Shown here: piece by piece, positions 43,243 through 55,121 of the stretch
Layout of the letters: each line of letters starts with the position of its first letter
Numbering within the stretch: the first letter of the stretch is position 1
Source: Arachis hypogaea
Lineage: Eukaryota; Streptophyta; Magnoliopsida; Fabales; Fabaceae
Direction: 5' to 3'
Length of the DNA stretch: 64,000 nucleotides
Assembly: GCF_003086295.3 (NCBI RefSeq)
Contig: NC_092047.1
Coordinates: 64,646,054 to 64,710,053, forward strand
The notes under the pieces: model-generated
What the model was told of the DNA's origin: nothing
What the model saw: the letters and a program-made list of their open reading frames with translations, nothing else
Databases searched by the model: none
Program-made: the position numbers and the translations under genes

Positions 43243-44389
43243 TGCACCATTGTATTGAGATGGGGTAGTCAGTGTTTTGCCACTCCATACCTCAATTGCC
43301 AGGCATTCTTCAGCTACTTGCTTGGTTTTTATTTGGTGTAGTTCTATTTTCACAATTTGCAGGGCTGCTTGGGTTTCATGGACTATGCTGTGTTGGCTCC
43401 ATGTGAATGCATGCATGCTCTCTAACTGCTTTGTCAAAAGGTTCAACCGCTCAACCATTACTTTATTCTGAGCTAGAAGTATGTCTGTGGCGGATTCCTC
43501 CTTGGGTTTCGCTCTTGCCTTGGGTCTCTCTGCTGTTTATATGTGTTGATTATTTGCCACTATTTCAATGATCTCCTGAGCTTCTTTGGGTGTTTTCAAC
43601 ATGTGTAAGCAGCCACCTATAGAATGATCCAGGGACAATTGGGCTACATCAAGGAGTCCGTCATTAAAGATGTCCAACTCGACCTAGTGGGTGAATAGCT
43701 GAAAAGGGCATTTCCGGAGCATTGACTTGTATCTCCCCCAGAAATCATAGAGAGATTCGCCCACCTCTTGTTTGAAGGCTTAAATATCCTTCCTTAGGTT
43801 AGTTAACTTTCTTGGGGGAAAATATATGTTCAAGAACTTGTCAGCTACCTTACTCCAGGTGTTCAGGCTCTCCTTAAGTTGTTCTCCCAGACAGTCCTTG
43901 GCCTAATCTCTCACACCAAATAGGAAGGGCAACAGCTTGTAGACATCAGGATCTACTCCATTGGTCTTTACAATGTCACAGATTTACGAGAAGTCAGGAA
44001 TGAATTTGGTGGGGTCCTCTTGAGGGTGTCCATGAAATTGACAGTTTTTCTGCACAAGTGTGATTAAATTCGGGTTGCGCTCAAAATTGTCCGTTCCTAT
44101 AGGAGGCATAATAACGCTTCTTCCATAGAAGTCAGGGGTGGAAGCTGTATACGACCCCCAGGTTCTTCTGGTTTGTGCCTCTCCCTCTAGATCCATTGTG
44201 CTTCTAGTGTTTCTAAACAGATAAGAAACCAAGAAAAATGGGAGTCTCTGTGTCACAGTCTAAAGAGCTTCCCAGTGAAATAGCCACAGATGAATAAAAC
44301 ACTAAATTTATACACCAAACTTAAAATGTAAAATTCGATCCAAATAAAATAACAAGAAGTATTCAAAAAATTAAAAAGAAAAAGATATA

Positions 44390-45924
44390 TGGTGCACGAA
44401 AATTACTTCACACTATGTAATTCCGCACAACTAACCAGCAAGTGCACTGGGTCGTCCAAGTAATACCTTACGTGAGTAAGGGTCGAATCCCACGGAGATT
44501 GTTGGTTTGAAGCAATCTATGGTTTTCTTGTAAATCTTAGTCATGAAGTCAATTATATTTATCAGTTTGAATTGCGAATAATAAAAGAGCATGAATTAAA
44601 TACTTGTTATGCAGTAATGGAGAATATGTTGGAGTTTTGGAGATGCTTTGTCCTCTTTATTTCAGCTTTTCTCTTGTACTCCTCTTCACACACGCTAGGC
44701 TCCTTCCATGGCAAGCTGTATGTAGGGTGTCACCGTTGTCAATGGCTACTTCCCATCCCCTCAGTGAAAATGGTCCAAATACTCTGTCACAGCACGGCTA
44801 GTCATCTGGAGGTTCTCGATCATACTGGAATAGGATTTACTATCCTTTTGCGTCTGTCACTATGCCAGCACTCGTGAGTTTGAAGTTCGTCACAGTCATC
44901 CAATCCCTGAATCCTACTCGGAATACCACAGACAAGGTTTAGACTTTCCGGATTCTCATGAATGACGCCATCAATTCTAGCTTATACCACGAAGATTCTG
45001 ATTACGGAATCTAAGAGATACTCATTCAATATAATATAGAACGGAGGTGGTTGTCATGCACACGTTCATGGATTGAGGAAGGTGATGAGTGTCTCGGATC
45101 ATCACCTTCTTCATAGTGAAGCGCGAATGAATATCTTAGATAGGAACAAGCGTGTTTGAATGGAAAACAGAAGTAATTGCATTAATTTATCGAGACACAA
45201 CAGAGCTCCTCACCCCCAACAATGGAGTTTAGAGACTCATGCCATCAAAGAGTACAAAGTTCAGATCTAAAATGTCATGAGATGCAAAATAAATCTCTAA
45301 AAGTTATTTAAATACTAAACTAGTAACCTAGGTTTTTAGAAAATGAGTAAACTATGATAGATAGTGCATAAATCCACTTCTGGGGCCCACTTGGTGTGTG
45401 CTGGGGCTGAGACTTAAGCTTCTCACGTCCCTGGGCTGTTTTGGGCATTCAACGTCAGGTTGTAACATGTTTCTGGCGTTGAACTCCAACTTGTAACCTG
45501 TTTCTGGCGCTGGACGCCAGACTGCAACATGGAACTGGTGTTGAACGCCAGTTTATGTCGTCTATCCTTGAGCAAAGTATGGACTATTATATATTTCTGG
45601 AAAGCCCTGGATGTCTACTTTCCAACGCAGTTGGAAGCGCGCCAATTGGACTTCTGTAGCTCCAGAAAATCTATTCCGAGTGCTGAGAGGTCAGAATCCA
45701 ACAGCATCAGTAGTCCTTTTTCAGCCTGAATCAGATTTTTGCTCAGCTCCCTCAATTTCAGCCAAAAAATACCTGAAATTACAGAAAAATACACACTCTC
45801 ATAGTAAAGTCCAGAAATATGAATTTTGCCTAAAAACTAATGAAAATATACTAAAAACTAACCAAATCATACTAAAAACTATATGAAATTAACCCCAAAA
45901 AGCGTATAAAATATCCGCTCATCA
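44390..45924 (-). repeat. Solo LTR 2 (B subfamily) in the leader of G
   Basis: 1535 bp, minus strand TGATGAGCGG...GTGCACCA, flanked by ATATA at 44385-44389 and 45925-45929. It has the four CTGGCGTT palindromes near 45450-45552. Confidence 0.95.
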
Positions 45925-45929
45925 ATATA

Positions 45930-46534
45930 CAATAATAATTTTAAATGTTTTAGAAGAAAAGCACTAGAAGAACACCAAACATAGAATTTTTGACTCAATA
46001 TAAAAAATTATTGCAAGGATTTTTGAAAATTCAACAGAAATTTCTTTTCGAAATTAAAGAGAAAAGAAAAACACTAAATAGACACCAAACTTAAAAATTT
46101 TGAAATCAAATAACATAAATTTCGAAAACAATAGAGAGAGAAACACTAAAATACACCAAACTTAAAATTTTTGAAATCAAACAAGAGAAAAACACCAAAA
46201 GGTTCGAACACAAAGAAAGAAATAAAAAAGTGAAACAAGATAGAAATAAAAAATTCAAGAAAGAAAACAAGACAATTTTCAAAAATCAACAGAGAGAAAA
46301 ATAATTGACCAACGTCCACCAAGAAACACCAAACTTAAAAACTTTGACACAAAATTCAAAAAGAAAGAAAAAGAAAGATGACTAAAGACTAAAAATTTTT
46401 TTAATTGAAAACTTTTAAGAAAAGAAACCAAAATGATTTGAAAATTTTGACAAAAAACACAATTAAAAGGAAAAATTATTAAAAAGTACCTGATCTAAGT
46501 AACAAGACAACCATTAGTTGTCAACTTCGAACAA
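45930..46534 (-). other. Leader of G
   Basis: A-rich on the plus strand, with repeated CACCAAACTTAAAA phrases (minus-strand AAGTTTGGTG) at about 46091, 46154 and 46327. Non-coding. Confidence 0.7.
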
Positions 46535-46552
46535 TCCCCGGCAACGGCGCCA
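46535..46552 (-). other. Primer-binding site of G
   Basis: Minus strand TGGCGCCGTTGCCGGGGA, identical to B's site. Confidence 0.9.
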
Positions 46553-46558
46553 AAAACT

Positions 46559-47003
46559 TGGTGCGTGAAATTCAAACTCACACAACTTCACCGGCAAGTA
46601 CACCGGGTCGTCCAAGTAATACCTTAAGGGAGTGAGGGTCGATCCCACGAGGATTGTTGGATTGAGCAAGCAGTGGTTATCCTGCAGATCTTAGTCAGGC
46701 AAATAGAAAGATAGTGGCGCATAAAACAAAATAGTAAAAAAAGCAATAAAGAATTGACGTAGAAACAATAATGAGAAAATAGTTAAGGCTTTGGAGATGC
46801 TTTATGTTTCCGGATTAATACTTCTTACTAACTACGTTAACAACGAATGATTCACTCTATGCCAAAGCTGTAAGTGATTAACCCCATTGGTCGTGGTCAA
46901 TTAATCTCCTCTAATCCATATCAAACGCCGTTGTCAATGGTCATTTAACATGAACGAGGATGAAGCTCACGCAATTCACTCTCCCTTGATCCTACTTAAA
47001 ACG
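46559..47003 (-). repeat. 5' LTR of G, 3' part only
   Basis: Ends TTTCACGCACCA next to the primer site and keeps the ACCGGGTCGTCCAAGTAATACCTTA block. It is broken at 47003 by LTR H; the rest of this LTR is not in the window. Confidence 0.75.
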
Positions 47004-48520
47004 TGATGAGTCCATATTTGACGATATATTTTGCTTTGATCTGAGTGGATTCTATCATATAAGCCCACGTTTATTCATCCAAATAGCATGCTTTTGTGTT
47101 TTCTCTCTAGATTGTGCCTAAATGTGAAAACATGTGTTTTTGTGCTTAAATTAGTTATTTTAATCCAACTTTTATGCCACTCGATGCCATGACATGTTTG
47201 ATGAGTGATTTTAGGTCTTAAAGGCAAGTTTAGCAAGGCAAAAGTGGAAGGAAGCATGCACAAAGGGATAAAACTTGATGAAAACAAAGGAGAAGCACAC
47301 ATTGGAGTGTGCGTGCACATGACCTAGTGTGCATACACACAAAAGCCACAGAACCATGTGTGCGTACGCACGACAACCTGTGCGTACGCACACACCTGTG
47401 CGTCCACACACATCCCAGTGCATGACTCATTTAATGGAAATTGTTGGGGGCAATTTCTGGGCCTCCAAAGCCCAGTTTTTGGACTTTTTGATGCTGATTC
47501 TTCCTATATTAAGTAAGGCCTCACTCCATTTGATGGGGGGAGTACTTAGGTTTAGGTTTTTACATGTTTTTGTTTATTTTCTAGAGAGAGAAGCTCCACC
47601 TTCTCTCTGGAATTAGGGTTTCTTAGTTTAATTTCTTGCACTTCTTATGTTTAATTCTTGTTTTTAATCTAGTTTCTTCTACCTTTCTTTGTTCTATTGT
47701 CTTAATTTCTCATTTTAGTTTTCTTTTATGTTTATGCACACTCTTGTTATTTTAATTTACATTTAACGCAATTTTATGTTTTATGTCATTTATTGCTTCA
47801 TTGAGTTGCTATCTTTATTTTCCATGCTTGGTAGTTGTAGCATTTATTATTTCTTGTCATTTTATCATGCTTTCTTTACATGCCCACCAAGTGTTTGACA
47901 AAATGCTTGGTTGGATTTTACTTAGTTTTTCACACTCTTGGTAGGGAATTTGGGTGTTTGGGTGAACTCGAGTGGTGGATGTCCATTCCACATTATGTGA
48001 AGGTTGTTAATTAATTTGGTTTTCCTTGACTCTAAGTGACCCACTAGTGTTGACTTAGGAATTAAGGATTGAGATTAATTATGCCTAGTTGTCTTGTCCT
48101 CGATGTAAGGTTGACTAATTGGGATTAATCCACACATAATTACCATGTTTGTGGTCCACAACTAGGATAGGAATCCTTAATTACCCACTTCTTGCCAAGA
48201 GCTCTTTTATCATTTAAATTCTATTCTCATTGCCTTTACTTGCCTTCATTTAATTTCTTGCATGCTAAGTTACCTTCTTGCACTTTAATTTCTTGCCATT
48301 TTAATTCCTTGCTCTTTCTTGCAATGACAACCCCAATTGCCTCAAAGCCAATAATAAGACACTTCATTGCAATTCCTAGGGAGAACGACCCGAGGTTTAA
48401 TTACTCTCGGTTATTTTAATTTGAGTTTAACATTTGATTAAGAGGATTCATTGTTGGTTTGGACTATGCTACTAACGAATTGATTCTTGATTCTAAACCG
48501 GCAAAAAATTCTCTTTATCA
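47004..48520 (+). repeat. LTR H (D-related), hybrid flanks
   Basis: 1517 bp from TGATGAGTCC to CTTTATCA, in the opposite orientation to D. Contains a TGTGCGTACGCACA block (47302-47425). Left flank AAACG lies in G's LTR, right flank TCCAC in I's LTR: the five-base flanks do not match, so this is not a simple solo LTR. Confidence 0.8.
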
Positions 48521-49348
48521 TCCACCCCTTACTATTATATATTGTTGGAAAGCCCTGAATGTCTACTTTCCAATGCCATTGGAAGAGCATCATTTGGAGC
48601 TCTACATCTCACGTTATACTCCATGGAAGGTGAAGAGGTCAGCTGGCCTTACTATAGGTTAATACTATGTTCATCTTTGCACTTTCGGGGCAGTTTTCTC
48701 CCTTAATTTTAGTGTCCACCATGTAGTGCCATATATTCCTGGAAAGCTCTAGAATCCTACTTTCCAATGCTATTGGGATCACCTCATTTGGAGCTCTATA
48801 GCTCAAGTTATTCTTTTTTGAAAAAGACACAGTCAGACTGTCAAGAGGAATGTTTGAGGCAAACTTGGAGGCCAACTTTGGCTCCAACTATGCACCTTGA
48901 ATTCCCCTCAACGTTGCCAGCAACGTTGGACCACCAAAGGCCAACTTTGGCTCCAACTATGGCCTCTTGATTTGAGTAGTTTGAGGCATAGTTGGGGGCC
49001 AACTTTGGCTCTAACTATGGCCTCTTGAATTCCTCATGGCCAATGTTTGAGGTAGCGTTTGAGGTCCAACTTTGGCTCAAACGTTGCTTTCTCTTTCTTG
49101 CCTTAGCCACGTTTGAAGCAAAGTTGGAGGCCAGCTTTGGCTCCAACTATGGCCTCTTTTAAGCTCCTTCCTTCATGCTTGTTTTGAGCTTTTTACTTCC
49201 ATTTTCCATCAATTTCTGCAAAATAGATCAACTCAAAGAGATGAAAATAATCTATTATTTAAGAACAAAAATACTCAATAAGTAAGCATGACTAGTGAAA
49301 ATTTAAGGTGAAAAAGCATAGAAAAACAAGCCATGATGCCCTGGCATC
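48521..49348 (-). repeat. 5' portion of I's LTR, inverted
   Basis: Minus strand starts TGATGCCAGGGCATCATGGC at 49348, homologous to 38971 onwards, and is cut at 48521 by LTR H. It is the missing start of I's 5' LTR. Confidence 0.8.
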
Positions 49349-49420
49349 ACATTTCCCACAAACTTTGTGATCCTAGATATGAAAGAGAACAGGAATGCTT
49401 CCATTATTCTAGGAAGACCT
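49349..49420 (+). pseudogene. Protease of G, second half
   Basis: Reads FPTNFVILDMKENRNASIIL then GRP on the plus strand, the strand that follows the segment at 40881-41093 in a complete protease. The frame agrees if the CATTT duplication is counted once. Cut at 49421 by LTR E. Confidence 0.75.
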
Positions 49421-50432
49421 TGATAAACCCCATTTTTAGGGTTTATCTTGTGCTTAGTTTAGGGGAGTTTATGACCTTTTACCCACATTTATTCAATGAA
49501 ATAGCATGGTTTCATGATTGTCTCCTTATTTGTGCTTAAGTGTGAAAACATGCTTTTCAGGCCCTTAATTACTAATTTTGATTCACCTTTGATTCCACTA
49601 GATATGTTGATATGTTTGTTAGTGAATTCAGATTGGAAAGATAGGGATGGATCAAAGAGGTGGAGAGGAAAAGCATGCAAGTGGAGAACTCATGAAGAAA
49701 CAAGGATTTAGGATGCTGAGATCGACGCGCACGCACAGCAGACGCGCACGCGTGAAATGATGAAGTCGCATCGTGGTGCGTACGCGTACATGACGCGTAC
49801 GCGTGGATAGTAATTTGTCAAGCGACGCGTACACGTGACCCATGCGTACGCGTCGGTGCTCGCACGTGACTCACTTCTGATGCTATTTAACCCAAGGATT
49901 GAAGGGGGATCAACAAGCTAGTTACCAATTAGTTTAGTTTTAGTTTTGGAGGAAAAGTTAGTTTCTAGAGAGAGAAGCTCTCTCTTCTCTCTAGAATTAG
50001 GATTAGGTTTTGGTTAATTTCTTAGATCTAGATCTACTTCTTCTTTTGCTTCAATTTTCCTTTCGCTTTATGAATTCTTATGTAGATCTCTATTTCTTTT
50101 GATTTTCTATTATGGATCTATTTCCTTTGTAGTTAGATCTCTCTTTAATTATTGCAATTTATGTGTTTATCTTTATTGCCTTCTATGTGTTTGTTGAAAT
50201 GCCTCTTTTAGTTATGAGTTAGATTTTATTCCTCTTGGATTTGGTAAAGTAATTAGTGACTCTTGAGTTATCAAACTCCTTTGTTGATTGATAATTAGAA
50301 GTTGCTAATTGACTTGAATGCCACCAAAGCTAGTCTTTCATCATGATTAGGCTAGGACTTGTGGAATCAAGTTAATTCATCCACTTGACTTTCCTTCCTA
50401 GTTAGAGGTTAACTAAGTGGGAGCAATGGACA
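49421..50432 (+). repeat. LTR E (A-1a subfamily), 3'-truncated
   Basis: Starts TGATAAACCCC; reverse complement of the A-1a LTR type. It contains a CG-palindrome block (49725-49860) and ends at AGCAATGGACAATT where D begins, about 350 bp short. Confidence 0.8.
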
Positions 50433-52008
50433 ATTGCATGGTTTGGAATCAATCAAAGACAAGCATCACTTCGTTGGTAGCATAGTCCAAACGAACAACA
50501 AATTCTCACTATCAATTAATAAATCCAATACAAAATATAAACTGAGAGTATTTAGCTCCCGGGTCATCTTCCCTAGGAATGCAAATGAAATGTTACTTCT
50601 TTCGGTTGTGAAGAGAACAAAAGGGGTTTTGTCCAATTAAAGAACGAAAGATTAAAAGAACTAAGCAATGATCAAAATTGTAATTAAAGTAAGTAAAGGT
50701 AAATAGGATCAAAACTAGTGAAAACGCATTAAGAAAGCCTTGACTTGGGAGTGAGTATCCAAGGAATCCTATCATGGCCATAACCACAACTATGGTAATT
50801 ATCATGAGTCAATCTCGCCTAGTCAACCCCAACCATCGAGGAGTAAGTCAAGCAAGCATAATTGACCTTAATCCATAAGTCCTAACCAACTTACCAAACT
50901 AGTTGATAAAAGGCTAGCGTCAATGGAAACAAGAGCCAACTAACTACCCAAGAATTACTACTAAATGTCGGGCATTATGACTTTAGCATCCTAGGAACTC
51001 AAACCACAAGCCAAGGTGGGAAAATTCTACTCAAAATCTAGAGTTGAAATTTTCACAAACACCTTGTGTGCATAAAAGTAAAACATGGAGAATTGCGAAA
51101 TAAAATGTAAAACTATAACCAACTATCAACAAAACCAAACATAAACAAGCAATCAAACATAAAAGAAGCATGAAATGTAAAATTCATTAATCAAAACTTC
51201 AAGAAACACAAAATTACAATAATAACAAAGTAACTTGAACCAAAAGGAAGTGAAAGTAAAATTGCTTGAATTAAAGAAGAAAATGAGAGTACTTATAATT
51301 GAAGAAGGAAAATCAAAGATCAAAGCTTGCTATAAAATGCTACAAAGAAATGAAAATTGAAAACCCTAAGAGAGCATTCTACTCTACACTACTTCTACTC
51401 CTAATTACTATGAAAACTCCTAAAAATTGCTCTAATGCTTCCCCCCATTGATAAGTGGTGAATTCTCCTCCATATAGCTCTTCCAAACAGCAATTCAGCC
51501 TTCCAAAATGGGCCAAGAGGCCTCCAAATTCACGCAGGACATGCCTCATTAATGAAATCACGTGCAGGGACCTGTGCAGACGCACAGACGTGTGCGTCCA
51601 CACACGCGACTAAAAATTGACCTGTGCGTACGCACAGGTGCGTGCGTACGCAAACATGGAAATTATCACTTGTGCGCACGCACGCAGGGCTGTGTGCACG
51701 CACACTTCGCTGTGTGTGCTTTTCCTTGTTTTCTTCATGTTTTCTCCCTTGTACATGCTTTCTTCCACTTTTGGCTATCCATTCTTACCTCCAAGTCCTG
51801 AAATCACTCACAAACTATATCACGGCATCGAATGACATAAAAGTGGGATTAAATTGCTCTATTAAAGCACAAAATTGCATGTTTTCACATTTAAGATCAA
51901 ACTAGGGATCAAACACAAAAGTATGCTATTTGGGTGCTTAAGTGTGAGTTCATGTGCTAGAATCTATCCAAATTGAGTCAAAACATACCATCAAATATGG
52001 ACTCATCA
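50433..52008 (-). repeat. 3' LTR of D (14 bp short)
   Basis: Matches 58727-60302 at roughly 96% by eye. It contains CCTGTGCGTACGCACAGG (51621-51638), a perfect 18-bp palindrome. The terminal TGATGTAGAAAATT is absent at the left edge. Confidence 0.9.
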
Positions 52009-52046
52009 ACTCTCCCACACTTAAATAATAGCATGTCCTCATGCTA
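52009..52046 (-). promoter_or_regulatory. PPT-proximal module of D: RGGA hairpin and AAGTGTGGGAGAG
   Basis: Minus strand TAGCATG-AGGA-CATGCTA (perfect 7-bp stem) then TTATTTAAGTGTGGGAGAG(T) against the LTR. The stem sequence is unrelated to that in B, C or I, but layout and loop are the same; here the PPT is truly purine-rich. Confidence 0.8.
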
Positions 52047-53719
52047 AACTAACAAGGAGAATGATAAAAAGGGGGTAATCAACTTATTAAATGCAACTAT
52101 CTATATGCATGAAAGTATGTAAATACTATCTATATATCTATCTATCTATCTATATGAAATTAGTGAAAACAAACAATCAAATTCCCAAGAAAGTATAGAC
52201 AATTAGGGCTAAGCAAAGAATTAATCCAATGCGTCCAAAATCTAAAGAATTGATTCAACTCATCAAAGTAAAGCAACTTGCAAGAATACACGATATAAAG
52301 TATGGAAACATAGCATTGAGTAATTGAACCCTCACTAGGTGTGTATGCACTCTAATCACTCAGTGTCTAAGGGTCAATTCACTCAAGTCTCTTCTAATCA
52401 TGCTTTCAAGGAGTTGCTCTTCATCTAACAATCAACAACAAGTGATACATGAATGCAATTATCATGAGAACTTATTGGGGTTGTAATGGTGTTAGGGTAA
52501 AGGTGAGATAGATATGACTAAGTGGACTAAAATCGTCAAATCCTTGATTAGTTTAAGTATCCACATCAACCTATATCAATCGAATCAAAACAAGATGAAA
52601 TCCTAACCTTCCATCATTTCTTATTCATTAACATTCATGTATGTTTTTCTCACAACACATCACATATGCAATTCTTTATTCATTTTTTTATGATGAAGGG
52701 TGTTTTTTTTTTTTTTTTGAAGTGTGAATTCCATATAGTTAAGTAGTTCATACATGAATGTTCCCATTTTTCAAAGTTTTCAATGAAATACCCAAGTTGA
52801 ACATTTTCTTCTACTACCAAAGTTTCCCAAAAGATTTTCCCCACACTTAAATGAAACACACTTCTTTAACCTAAGCTAATCAAGGATGCAATCCAAGGTA
52901 ATTCATGGTTTTCTGCATAAGGTTGTGATTTGCTAATATCAAGAACAATGGGATAAATAAGGCTCAAAAGGGGTTAACAATGGTCGATGCAAGGGTAAGG
53001 CTATATGGGTAAAGTAAGCTTTTATCAAAGATGGCCTCAATCATGCTCAATGCAATTTAAGACATCAATCAATGGAAATAAAGAATCAAGCAAAACCAAG
53101 ATCATAATCATAGAAGAGATATATCACACAATGAACAAAATTAGTGGTTAAAGTGTGTAACCACTCAATATAGCTCAAAGACTCACAAGGTATTTGTTCT
53201 TTACTCTTCTATGCTCCATAAAGAAATCATTCACGCAAGTTCAAAAACAGTTTTCCCAATCAATTCAATAGAATGCCCTTGGCGAAATTCTTGGAAAATT
53301 TGTTGTTTTTCACTAACGTTATTTCCTATATGTATGTATGATGTGATGGATGCAAAATTTTTCAAAATTTCCTAGTTATTTTCCTAATTTTCAACAAGCA
53401 AAAAGTAACATGAACAATTAGGATCAAGATAAACTAGGCATAAGCTATTCACATCCTCCAATCACAATCCATATCTATACTATATACCAAGCAATATAAA
53501 GATGCAATAGATATATATACTAAAATGAAAGTGCATAAGCAAAGATGAGTAGAAGCAACTAATATCTATAAACCAAAGTACTAAACAACAGTGCATAAGT
53601 CAACGTATTATAAATATCCACAAAAAGCATAATAAAAACTGAAAATAAACTAAATATAAGTATTCAGGAGAGAATATTTACACCCAGAAATAGAAGATCC
53701 TCCCCCACACTTAAGTCAT
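52047..53719 (-). other. 3' internal region of D, no gene
   Basis: Includes a (CTAT)n microsatellite (52126-52155), a T-run near 52700-52720, a further CCCCACACTTAA at about 52839-52850 and the conserved GAACCCTCACTAGGTGTGTATGC block (52328). No coding sequence. Confidence 0.65.
52126..52155. repeat. (CTAT)n microsatellite
   Basis: Interrupted CTATCTATATATCTATCTATC run. Confidence 0.85.
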
Positions 53720-53735
53720 GCACTGTCCTCAGTGC
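53701..53735 (-). other. RGGA-loop hairpin, internal copy in D
   Basis: Minus strand GCACTG-AGGA-CAGTGC (perfect 6-bp stem, 53720-53735) then ATGACTTAAGTGTGGGGGA. It lies just 3' of the third ORF, about 1.7 kb from the terminal copy. Confidence 0.8.
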
Positions 53736-53750
53736 TCAAAGGAATTAATC

Positions 53751-53762
53751 GGGGGGGGGGGG
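53751..53762. repeat. Poly-G run
   Basis: Twelve consecutive G, next to the stop of the third ORF. A length error in assembly is possible here. Confidence 0.8.
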
Positions 53763-53764
53763 AA

Positions 53765-55121
53765 TCAACTATGTGAAGCTCCACCGCCTGGCGGTGGTGG
53801 GCAGTGATGGCGCTGGTAGACAATGATAGCGCTGGATGGCTGTGTGGTGGTCTGTGCTACTGGCGGGTCAACTGCCTGGTCAGTTGCCTCAGCTCTCAAC
53901 TCGGCTACAGCTGCCGGCTCCTCGGTTCTATGCTCCTCAGCTCTGTCAACTACTACCTCCTCAGCCATGGGCTCCTCAGGTCTCTGCTCAGGTGGCTGGA
54001 CTACCTGGCCAACTTCAGCTGCTGGCTCCTCAGATGCAGGCTCCTCGGCCTCAGGCTCTGGTGTATCTAGAGAAGGTGGCCCAGGGTCTCTACCCTCAAA
54101 CTTCGCCACTATCCACTGGAAGTGGCGAGCGTTGTGGCGCTCACAGCGGTGGACGGCCTGAAGGATCTCCCGACACATCTCATATAGTGTCTGAGGTCGA
54201 GGTATGGGTGCGGGAGCTGTAGGAGGTGCTGAGGGCTCTGCTGCTGCTGCTTATGTAGGCTTAGAGGTCTTCCTCTTCTTCTGAGGCGGCTTGTCATAGT
54301 CTTCGTATGGCAGATACGGCTGCTTACTGATGTAGACAGATGTCCGGTCTGTTGGGCATCTCTCTACACCAGATAGAGCTGCTAGTCTGGTGATGAGGGA
54401 CGGGAAGGGAATGTTGAATTTCTGCTGTAGGTTCACTTTCATCATTGACTCTCTGATAAAGGGGAAGAACAGAGATCCTCTTCCCCTCCAGAATAGCCCA
54501 TAGCAGAACTGCCACCCGGATTCTGATATACGTGGCATGCGTGCTTGGAAGGATGTAATCGGCAATGATCTGTTGCCAGATCCTTGCCTCTGGGTTGAGG
54601 TCCGTGCATGCAATGCTCGATGGTACAGGCTGCTCTCCCTTGCTGTATTCCCATGTAGCCTCAAGCTGGCTAATCTTTTTCAGGACTTCATCCAAAGAAA
54701 TTTTGCCCGTGGTCACGTCTGTCATTATTTGAGTATAAGCGTCCCTAGCTGGAGGAATATGCGGAATGTCCAAGAGGTCCTCTAAAGTAGTATTAGAGGT
54801 GTCCAAGGTGACACCTCTTAGAAAAACAGTTTGGGCGTCCCTTTTGAGGAGATTGGCGTAAAATTCCTTGACCTGGTGTTCATTTACTTCCACCGGGTCG
54901 GATCTTACGAATCCCCAATAATAAAAATTAATTCTATTTAGAATGGTATCCACATATTTCTTGGGCAGGTTTAGCTTCCTTTCATAATGAAAGGCGCGCT
55001 TTTCTAGCTTCTTATATTATTCTTGGGCCTCGGAATTAATAAAAGTGTCTGGATGGTCACTGGGAGGCACGGGTGGAGGGCGAGCCAAGGGATTGGCTTT
55101 CTCCTTGCCCTTGCGGCCCAT
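53765..55121 (-). pseudogene. Athila-type third ORF (putative plant transposon protein domain), element D
   Basis: Starts MGRKGKEKANPLARPPPVPP at 55121. A TAA stop follows after 34 codons, then the frame continues with EVNEHQVKEFYANLLKRD, FLRGVTLDTSNTTLEDLLDI and ARIWQQIIADYILPSTHATY, the conserved core of the plant transposon protein domain. A frameshift lies near 54440-54500 and a TAA near 54249. The C-terminal part has a nuclear-signal-like KPPQKKRKTSKPT, CREILQAVHRCERHNARHF and a Glu/Pro/Ala-rich repetitive tail. Related to the third ORF of C. No membrane segment is evident, so the env-like label should not be taken literally. Confidence 0.75.

Larger units (their letters stand above)
41150..44196 (-). 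pseudogene. gag of G, interrupted by a solo LTR
   Basis: Starts MDLEGEAQTRRTWGSYTAS at 44196. Core words: FERNPNLITLVQKNCQF, FLNIYFPPRKLTNLRKDI, LYDFWGRYKSMLRKCP, LDHSIGGCLHMLKTPKEAQ. There are stops near 43983, 43900, 43780 and 43690, then MVERLNLLTKQLESMHAF. It is cut at 43243 by solo LTR 1 and resumes at 41593 with an RGVQ(Y/R)LEGS repeat region and YPQKLHKPEKDEQFSMFL. Confidence 0.8.
40881..47003 (-). mobile_element. Athila-like retroelement G, 5' half (minus strand)
   Basis: From right to left: truncated 5' LTR (46559-47003), primer site, leader with solo LTR 2, gag with solo LTR 1, and the first half of protease ending at the insertion of I (40880). The second half of protease is on the plus strand at 49349 and RT on the plus strand at 60303, so this half is inverted relative to the rest. 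Confidence 0.8.

Noticed and set aside
47004..48520. Simple solo LTR
   Set aside because: The five-base flanks AAACG and TCCAC do not match, and the two sides belong to different elements.
53804..54222. Plus-strand open frames rich in Ser, Leu and Gly
   Set aside because: Antisense shadows of the Glu/Pro/Ala-rich tail of D's third ORF.
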